Under the pieces are notes generated by a model. It did not search any database, was not told where the DNA came from, and was given only the letters and a program-made list of their open reading frames with translations. This document shows positions 1-5,900 of a DNA stretch of 9,760 bases, in pieces. A program made the translations under genes and the position numbers. Numbering within the stretch: position 1 is the first letter of the stretch; each line of letters begins with the position of its first letter. The stretch is taken from contig CABREZ010000052.1 of the NCBI GenBank assembly GCA_902470035.1, positions 1 to 9,760 on the forward strand. Reading direction: 5' to 3'. This DNA is from an uncultured Streptococcus sp. (lineage in GTDB: Bacteria > Bacillota > Bacilli > Lactobacillales > Streptococcaceae).

Positions 1-99
1 ACAATAACGTTTCAGGCACTCGGAATTATTGAGACCTTAGGCTCAATAATTAGTCTTGGAACTTCGAAGAAGTTCGCTGACGTCCGTACTCACCTAAGG
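1..99 (+). ncRNA. Structured RNA element, copy 1 (5' end outside window)
   Basis: Seen: a perfect 10-bp hairpin with arms 24-33 and 42-51 and loop ACCTTAGG (34-41). A second perfect 7-bp hairpin follows, with arms 59-65 and 69-75 and a GAA loop. CCTAAGG at 93-99 is the exact reverse complement of loop bases 35-41, giving a predicted 7-bp pseudoknot. The same order of parts recurs at 9121-9254, including AGGCA just before the first hairpin (14-18) and TCACCTAAGG at its end (90-99). Bases 1-13 align with the 3' arm of another hairpin in that second copy, so this copy is cut by the window edge. Inference: a transcribed structured RNA on the + strand, either a 3' UTR part or a small RNA ended by the terminator at 132-160. 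I do not recognise the family, and it does not look like the pneumococcal BOX or RUP repeats. Confidence 0.72.
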
Positions 100-131
100 A
101 AAGTTTTAAAGAAGACTTTATATTCGTTTTG

Positions 132-160
132 AAATCCAGCTCTAAAGAACTGGGTTTTTT
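132..160 (+). terminator. Rho-independent terminator after structured RNA copy 1
   Basis: AAATCCAG (132-139) pairs with CTGGGTTT (150-157), including one G-T wobble. The short apical part TC/GA sits inside, and the T tract covers 155-160. It lies about 30 bases after the pseudoknot strand of the RNA element, so it probably ends the transcript carrying that element. Confidence 0.6.
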
Positions 161-198
161 ATCGTATTTATAGAGAATATTAATATATTTAAATAAAA

Positions 199-212
199 TA
201 GGTCTATACCAT
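199..212. promoter_or_regulatory. Putative NagR/dre-type operator of nagA
   Basis: The core GGTCTATACC (201-210) with flanking TA and AT resembles the TGGTCTAGACCA-like sites bound by GntR/HutC regulators of the NagR (YvoA) type. In streptococci and Bacillus these control nagA and nagB in response to amino-sugar phosphates. It abuts and overlaps the first base of the -35 hexamer (212-217), which suits a repressor that blocks RNA polymerase. The regulator gene is not in this window. Confidence 0.5.
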
Positions 213-240
213 TTACAAATACAAGACAAAGGATTATAAT
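212..240 (+). promoter_or_regulatory. nagA promoter
   Basis: The -35 TTTACA (212-217) and -10 TATAAT (235-240) are separated by exactly 17 bases. Transcription should begin near 247. That places the GTG at 241 upstream of the mRNA and so decides in favour of the ATG at 280 as the nagA start. Confidence 0.8.
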
Positions 241-279
241 GTGTATGAATATATCAGTAGAAAAAGAAAGGAAATCATC

Positions 280-1431
280 ATGACAACCTATATACAAGCA
301 GATCAATTCTTTTATCCCCATGGCATTCGTAAGGGAGGATATCTAGAAATTGTCGATGGCAAATTCGGGAAACATGTGGATCAGCTGCCAGAGGGTGCTA
401 CCGTTTTGGATTATACAGGCTATAGTATTGCTCCTGGTTTGGTCGATACTCACATCCATGGATTTGGTGGAGTTGACGTTATGGACAACAACATCGAGGG
501 AACCCTTCATACTATGAGTGAGGGGCTCTTGAGTACAGGGGTCACTAGCTTTTTGCCAACAACCTTGACCTCTTCTTATGAACAGTTACTAGCAGTAACT
601 GAAAACATTGGAGCACGATACCAAGAAGCGTCTGGTGCTAAGATTCGTGGCATTTACTTTGAAGGGCCTTACTTTACAGAGAAGTACAAGGGAGCTCAAA
701 ATCCAGCCTACATGAAAGATCCTCGGATGGACGAATTTCGTGCATGGCAAAAAGCAGCTAACGGCTTACTCAATAAAATTGCCCTTGCTCCTGAGCGAGA
801 TGGTGTAGAAGACTTTGTCCGTACAGTGACAGGAGAAGGCGTGACGGTTGCGCTTGGGCACTCCAATGCAACATTTGACGAAGCCAAAAAAGCAGTGGAT
901 GCAGGGGCTAGTGTCTGGGTACATGCCTATAACGGAATGCGCGGTTTAACGCACCGTGAGTTGGGAATGGTTGGGGCTATGTACCAACTTCCTCATACTT
1001 ATGCAGAATTAATCTGTGATGGCCATCACGTTGACCCAAAAGCCTGCGACATCCTTCTCAAACAAAAAGGAGTGGAAAATATCGCCTTGATCACCGACTG
1101 TATGACAGCTGGTGGCTTGGAAGATGGTGACTACATGTTGGGTGAGTTCCCTGTTGTCGTAGAAAATGGAACAGCCCGTTTGAAATCGACAGGAAACTTG
1201 GCTGGTTCGATCTTGAAGCTCAAAGATGGACTGAAGAATGTTGTTGAGTGGGGAATTGCTAATCCTCATGAAGCGGTCATGATGGCGAGTCTCAATCCTG
1301 CTAAATCCGTCCATATTGAGGATGTCTGTGGTCAAATCCGTGAGGGCTACGATGCTGACTTTATTGTACTGGATAAAGATTTAGAGTTGGTAGCAACCTT
1401 CTTGGATGGCCAAAAACGATTTGAAGCTTAA
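280..1431 (+). CDS. nagA: N-acetylglucosamine-6-phosphate deacetylase
   Basis: Cytosolic amidohydrolase that removes acetate from GlcNAc-6-P to give GlcN-6-P, which feeds NagB and glycolysis or cell-wall precursor recycling. The protein has 383 residues, the usual length for NagA. Seen: the metal-binding HIHG (H58, H60) after APGLVDT, the metal-ligand Glu in FEGPYF (E128), LGHSNA (H194), VHAYNGM (H215) and the catalytic Asp in LITDCMTAGG (D273). The C-terminal NLAGS stretch and the return to the small beta domain (DADFIVLD) are also typical. An open frame continues upstream to a GTG at 241, but that lies before the predicted transcription start. The ATG at 280 has GAAAGGAA about six bases upstream and begins the conserved protein. 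It is transcribed alone from 212-240, probably under NagR-type control through the site at 199-212. No key residue is missing. Identification is secure. Confidence 0.96.
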   Translation: MTTYIQADQFFYPHGIRKGGYLEIVDGKFGKHVDQLPEGATVLDYTGYSIAPGLVDTHIHGFGGVDVMDNNIEGTLHTMSEGLLSTGVTSFLPTTLTSSYEQLLAVTENIGARYQEASGAKIRGIYFEGPYFTEKYKGAQNPAYMKDPRMDEFRAWQKAANGLLNKIALAPERDGVEDFVRTVTGEGVTVALGHSNATFDEAKKAVDAGASVWVHAYNGMRGLTHRELGMVGAMYQLPHTYAELICDGHHVDPKACDILLKQKGVENIALITDCMTAGGLEDGDYMLGEFPVVVENGTARLKSTGNLAGSILKLKDGLKNVVEWGIANPHEAVMMASLNPAKSVHIEDVCGQIREGYDADFIVLDKDLELVATFLDGQKRFEA

Positions 1432-1473
1432 TGGTGAAAGAGAGGTTGAAGTACGAATCGACTGCTTTCGCCA
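1432..1473 (+). other. Long hairpin just after the nagA stop
   Basis: TGGTGAAAG (1432-1440) pairs over nine positions with CTTTCGCCA (1465-1473), with one G-T wobble and a 24-base apical region. No T tract follows, so it is not a terminator by itself. It may protect the 3' end of the nagA mRNA, or it may be chance. Otherwise the 1432-1495 stretch holds nothing I recognise. Confidence 0.3.
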
Positions 1474-1495
1474 GACTAAAAATTGAATTTCTTCT

Positions 1496-1526
1496 ATAAG
1501 CTGAGATGAAAGTCTCAGCTTATTTA
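1496..1526 (+). terminator. Terminator of nagA
   Basis: Perfect 11-bp hairpin with arms 1496-1506 and 1513-1523 and loop TGAAAG. The T tract after it is short and interrupted (TTATTTAAAT), so termination may be incomplete. The next promoter starts about 25 bases further on. Confidence 0.65.
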
Positions 1527-1550
1527 AATCGGATTCCTTGACCTAGCCAT

Positions 1551-1580
1551 TTGTCTCTTTGCTCCGATACATGGTATAAT
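1551..1580 (+). promoter_or_regulatory. Extended -10 promoter of the membrane protein/aldo-keto reductase unit
   Basis: TATAAT at 1575-1580 is preceded by TGG (1572-1574), an extended -10. A partial -35, TTGTCT (1551-1556), lies 18 bases upstream. Predicted transcription starts near 1587, leaving a 5' leader of about 22 bases before the ATG at 1609. The more upstream ATG at 1579 lies inside the -10 box and so cannot be the start. Confidence 0.7.
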
Positions 1581-1608
1581 GAAAGTAATTGAATCGCGAG
1601 GTAGTTTT

Positions 1609-1836
1609 ATGAATAAGATAAATGTACGATTTTTATTGATGGGCTTGTTTTTCTTTATCTACGGTATGTTGCGCCGTAGTCCCGTCATCCTAGTGGCAGG
1701 TAGTGCCTTTTTACTCTATGCCTTTTTTAGTAAATCGATGGTGCAGCCGAAGGAAAATATCTTTAAGCCAAAGTTGCGCTTGAATGCGAAGACTTCTAAG
1801 TCTGGTGAAAAAACAAAGGAAAGTGACGGGAAATAA
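1609..1836 (+). CDS. Small two-helix membrane protein of unknown function
   Basis: A 75-residue protein with no recognised family. Seen: two hydrophobic stretches (about residues 8-21 and 26-40) joined by a tight RRSP turn, then a 35-residue hydrophilic Lys-rich tail (residues 41-75) with many Lys and Ser. The Arg pair in the turn and the positive tail suggest, by the positive-inside rule, that both loop and tail face the cytoplasm only if the helices pack as a re-entrant hairpin. The topology is therefore unclear. The start at 1609 is preceded by GAGG (1598-1601) at seven bases and fits the promoter at 1551-1580. The gene ends one base before the aldo/keto reductase start, so the two are co-transcribed and probably translationally coupled. 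The reductase ribosome binding site lies inside this gene. That it is a real gene is well supported by promoter, RBS and tight coupling. Its function is unknown. Confidence 0.75.
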   Translation: MNKINVRFLLMGLFFFIYGMLRRSPVILVAGSAFLLYAFFSKSMVQPKENIFKPKLRLNAKTSKSGEKTKESDGK

Positions 1837-1837
1837 G

Positions 1838-2680
1838 ATGAAGAGCTACAAACTAAATGACGGACGCCACATTCCTGTACTAGGTTTTGGTACTTGGAAG
1901 GCAAAAGATGGCGAGGAAGCTTATCAAGCAGTAAAAGCAGCCTTAGAAGCGGGCTATCGCCATATTGATACGGCAGCCATCTATCAAAATGAAGAAAGCG
2001 TCGGAAAGGCTATCAAAGATAGTGGTATTCCAAGAGAAGAGCTTTTTGTAACGACCAAGTTGTGGAATAATCGTCACACCTATGAGGATGCTGTTAATGG
2101 CCTAGAAGAATCTTTGCACAAATTGGGACTAGAATATATCGATTTGTATCTCATCCACTGGCCAAATCCTGTGACTCACCGAGAAAATGAGGCTTGGAAA
2201 GAACGGAATCGTGAGGTTTGGAGAGCCATGGAAGATATGCAGGCAGGAGGAAAGATTCGTTCTATTGGCGTGAGTAACTTCCTGCCCCACCACCTGGATG
2301 CTTTGTTGGAGAGTGCCAAAGTTCTTCCGGCAGTCAATCAGATCCGCTTGGCCCCTGGAGTCTATCAAGAGGAAGTAGTCCGTTATTGCCGTGATAAAGG
2401 AGTTTTATTGGAAGCTTGGGGTCCATTTGGCCAAGGAGAGCTTTTTCAAAATGAGACAGTCCTCACATTGGCTAAACAGTATGATGTAACTCCAGCCCAG
2501 CTTCTCTTAGCTTGGAGTTTAGCAGAAGGATTTTTGCCTTTGCCCAAGTCAGTGACTCCTGAGCGGATTGCAAGTAACCTGCAATGTACTGCGATTGCAT
2601 TATCCCCAGAAGATTGTGACCTTCTTCGGAAGATCCCGGTAGAGGCGGGGGCACCGAATCCAGATACCAAAGACTTTTAA
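1838..2680 (+). CDS. Aldo/keto reductase (AKR5-like, NADPH-dependent oxidoreductase)
   Basis: A 280-residue (alpha/beta)8 barrel enzyme of the aldo/keto reductase superfamily, resembling the 2,5-diketo-gluconate reductase/YvgN-like AKR5 group. It is expected to reduce aldehydes or ketones with NADPH in the cytosol, and the physiological substrate cannot be read from the sequence. Seen: GFGTW (16-20), the catalytic tetrad D44, Y49, K74 and H107 (in HIDTAAIY, TTKLW and LIHWP), GVSNF, and the cofactor-phosphate site PKSVTPERIASN near the C terminus. The usual NQVxxHP motif reads NQIRLAPG, with the His replaced. An in-frame ATG at 1784 overlaps the preceding gene. The ATG at 1838 was chosen because the family begins there (MKSYKLNDGRHIPVLGFGTW), one base after the upstream stop, with GGGAA seven bases upstream. 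It is the second gene of the unit starting at 1551 and is followed by a strong terminator. Confidence 0.92.
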   Translation: MKSYKLNDGRHIPVLGFGTWKAKDGEEAYQAVKAALEAGYRHIDTAAIYQNEESVGKAIKDSGIPREELFVTTKLWNNRHTYEDAVNGLEESLHKLGLEYIDLYLIHWPNPVTHRENEAWKERNREVWRAMEDMQAGGKIRSIGVSNFLPHHLDALLESAKVLPAVNQIRLAPGVYQEEVVRYCRDKGVLLEAWGPFGQGELFQNETVLTLAKQYDVTPAQLLLAWSLAEGFLPLPKSVTPERIASNLQCTAIALSPEDCDLLRKIPVEAGAPNPDTKDF

Positions 2681-2694
2681 GATCGTTTATTTAT

Positions 2695-2728
2695 AGACAG
2701 TGAGAGGTTGCTCTCGCTGTCTTTTTTT
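2695..2728 (+). terminator. Terminator of the aldo/keto reductase unit
   Basis: GACAGTGAGAG (2696-2706) pairs with CTCTCGCTGTC (2711-2721), an 11-bp stem with one T-G wobble and a GTTG loop. Seven T follow at 2722-2728. A textbook intrinsic terminator. Confidence 0.92.
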
Positions 2729-2839
2729 GTGCAATGATATGAAAAAACGAATGATTTGTTTTAAATATCTAATTATTTGGACAATAAAATCACCAAAAAG
2801 CAAACGAAAAATAACTAATTAAAGATATTGTACGGAAAT

Positions 2840-2856
2840 ATTACAATTTGATAACA
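2840..2856 (-). promoter_or_regulatory. Putative VicR/WalR box upstream of the surface protease
   Basis: Read on the - strand this is TGTTAT-N5-TGTAAT, which fits the WalR/YycF (VicR) consensus TGTWAH-N5-TGTWAH at every specified base. Its centre lies about 58 bases before the predicted transcription start, a position compatible with activation. The region is very AT-rich, so a chance match is possible. The rest of the 2729-2929 gap holds a loose AT-rich inverted repeat (2764-2775 with 2816-2829) and the promoter. Confidence 0.4.
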
Positions 2857-2893
2857 AAGTTAATGTTGAGTGAATTTTCTGAAAAATTAGGAG

Positions 2894-2899
2894 TATAAT
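2894..2899 (+). promoter_or_regulatory. -10 box of the surface protease promoter, with no good -35
   Basis: A perfect TATAAT lies 30 bases before the start codon. No convincing -35 sits 16-18 bases upstream; the best candidate, TTGAGT (2866-2871), is 22 bases away. A weak -35 is typical of activator-dependent promoters and fits the VicR-like box at 2840-2856. Confidence 0.55.
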
Positions 2900-2929
2900 A
2901 AGAATAATTTAGTATATAGGGGGAATATT

Positions 2930-5900
2930 ATGAGTAAACAGCGTTTCTCATTGAGAAAATATAAGTTTGGTGTTGCATCGGTGCTATTAGGATCTGTCCT
3001 TGTCTTTGGAGCAGGGAATGTCAGTGCTGATGAAGCGAAACAACCAGAGACGGCAGTCGTTGCATCTGTAGAAGCAAATCCAGCATCGCCAAGTGAGTCT
3101 GCCTCGCCTGTAACGAATCAGGCAAGTGAGCAGCCCACAGACTCAGTAGTTGAAAATGGTAAAGTTATTGACGAGCCAGCTTCCTCAGATAAAGGGGTGG
3201 CAACTCCATCTGTCGAATCAGACAGCCAAGTCCTTGCGCCGGAAGCAAAAACAGAGGCTCAAGCGACCGAAAAGCAATCGGAAGTCCTAACTAAAATTGA
3301 GGATAAAACTGTAAAAAAAGCAATCGAGGGGCAGGAAAAAACAGAAGTGAAACCTTCTTCAACAGAGGAGAAGGATGAGGCTAAACCTGCAACAGAAGCA
3401 AGAGCTGAAAAGAAAGCTGAAGACAAGCCGACTAGTATCAGTAGTAATGCGATTATTAATGTACCGCAAACTTGGGAAAAAGGCTACAAGGGTGAAGGGA
3501 CTGTTGTTGCAGTCATTGACTCTGGTTTAGATGTCTACCATGAAGTATTGCGGATTTCAGATCCTACAAAAGGGAAGTTCAAAAATCAAACAGAATTAGA
3601 AACTGCTAAAAAAGCAGCGGGAATTGACTACGGAAAATGGTACAGCGATAAGGTTGTCTTTGCCTATGATTATATGGATGGAGATGACAATATCAAAGAA
3701 AAAGACCATGATTCACACGGTATGCACGTAACAGGGATTGCGACTGGGAACCCTGACAAAAAAGCTGGGGATGGCAACTACGTATATGGAGTTGCTCCAG
3801 AAGCCCAAGTAATGTTCATGCGAGTTTTCTCTGATCGTAGTGGATCCACCAGTGATGTTGTCTATGTGAAAGCGATTGATGACGCAGTGGCATTGGGAGC
3901 CGATGTCATTAACATGAGTCTAGGATCTGGGACAGGATCTACAGTGAATGCTAGCCCTGCTGTCCGAGAAGCGATCCAACGAGCACGCGCCAAAGGGGTT
4001 AGTGTCGTCATCGCTGCGGGTAATAGCAATACCTATGGATACGGTTATAACAAACCAAGTGCTGAAAATCCTGATTATGGTGTCGTGGGTAGTCCTTCAA
4101 CCGTAGAAGAGTCTATTTCAGTTGCCTCAGTAAATGATTCATTCGTAACGGAAGAAGTCTTTACAGTTCGTGGTTTGGAAGAAAATGCCGACTTGGATAA
4201 AGGGAAGTTCACCTATACAGCAGCTGAAACAGATGCCAATTTCGAAAATGGGAAAGAATATAACTATGTGGATGCTGGCTTGGGGCGTGAGAGTGATTTA
4301 GAAAGTCTCGATTTGACTGGTAAAGTCGCCCTCATCAAACGTGGCGAAATCACCTTCTCAGATAAGGTCGCTAATGTCTATAAAAAAGGAGCGATTGGCG
4401 CTCTCATTTACAACAGTGTCGAAGGCGCGAATGTCAAAATGGGCCTCGAAGGCGATGCGAAAAAAATCCCTGCAGTATTTATTTCTAAGCGGTATGGAGA
4501 AGCCATCAAAAACAAAGACTACAAGATAGTCTTTGATGGTAGTCTGGATAACCGTCCAAACCCTGACGCAGGGAAGATGTCTGAATTCTCTAGTTGGGGA
4601 GTGTCAACGGATGGACAATTGAAACCAGATGTTACTGCACCTGGTGGATCGATCTTCTCTTCACTAAATGACAATAGCTATGGCAGTATCAGTGGAACCA
4701 GTATGGCCTCTCCTCATGTGGCTGGGGTATCGGCTTTGGTGAAGGAATACCTCCAAGCTCACCATCCGGAACTTTCACCAGAGGAGTTATCTGCAACGGT
4801 CAAGGCCTTGATCATGTCAACTGCAAAACCACACTTCAACAAAGAAACGGGCGCCTACACTTCGGTGCGTCAACAAGGTGCAGGGATTGTGGATACTGCT
4901 GCAGCGGTTTCAACGGACTTATATGTAACGAATGAAGATGCATACCCAAGCGTAACTCTTGGCAATGTGGAAGATCGATTCAGCTTTGATGTGACCGTTC
5001 ATAATATTTCTGATAGAGACCGAGAGTTGAAGATGATTGTGAATACCACTACCGACGATGTAAAAGACGATCACTTTACCTTGAAGCCACGGAAATTGAC
5101 AGAGACAGTATGGCCAAATGTCACCGTAAAAGCCCATAGCAGTCAGACAGTGACAGTGACTGTCGATGCGTCTAAGTTTGCTGAAGAATTGTCTAAATTG
5201 ATGCCGAACGGTTACTTCTTAGAAGGCTTTGTTCGCTTTGTGGATCCAGCAGATGACGGTGATGTGGTTAGCATCCCATTTATGGGCTTCCGTGGTTCCT
5301 TCCAAGATATCCCTGCGGTTGAAAAACCAATCTACAACTTGGTAAGAGAAGGGAAATCAGGATTCTACTATGATGTTCCAGAAAGCAAACACGTGCCATC
5401 AAAAGCGAATGTTACATCCTTAGTCTCTAACGCTAACGATGTGCTCTATTCAACTGCTAAGAAGGAAACAGCAGAACGAAGCCCAATCGTTCTCGGGACA
5501 GTGGAAACACCAGAAGGGTTGAATGTCCTTCATTTGGACGCTTATGGCAATGTCCGTCTGGCTATTTCTCCAGATGGAGATGGAAACAAAGATTACGTGC
5601 AGTACCGTGCTGTAGTTTTGCGAAACCTAAATAATATGAAAGCGGCTGTCTACAAGGCGGATGATCAAGCTTTCGCTAACCCAGTTTGGACAAGTACAGG
5701 AGCTTTCTCTGCTCGTAAGAATTATTTTGACGGACGTGGGAAACGATCTTATCTAGTCGATAACACGGCTTGGGAAGGAACGGATGCCAAGGGTGAAAAG
5801 GTGGCGGATGGTCACTATGTCTATGAGGTTCGTTATACGCCAGCAGTTCCAGGAGCAGAGGAGCAAGTTGTTCGCTTTAACCTCCAAATTGACACCCAAA

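Noticed and set aside
24..51. The 24-51 hairpin as a simple terminator
   Set aside because: No T tract follows the stem, and the hairpin recurs at 9172-9199 inside an operon with the same loop, so it belongs to the structured RNA element.
241..279. In-frame GTG extension of nagA giving 13 extra residues
   Set aside because: The promoter at 212-240 places the transcript start near 247, after this GTG. The ATG at 280 has the ribosome binding site and begins the conserved protein.
1009..1335. Open frame on the - strand opposite nagA (108 codons)
   Set aside because: It is the antisense shadow of a clearly conserved gene, with no ribosome binding site or recognisable protein. The same applies to the other short frames inside the reductase, the protease and glyQ.
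1579..1608. Upstream ATG for the small membrane protein
   Set aside because: It lies inside the TATAAT box at 1575-1580. The ATG at 1609 has a GAGG seven bases upstream.
1784..1837. Upstream ATG for the aldo/keto reductase, overlapping the previous gene
   Set aside because: The extra 18 residues are unlike the family and are the shadow of the preceding gene. The AKR family begins at the ATG at 1838.
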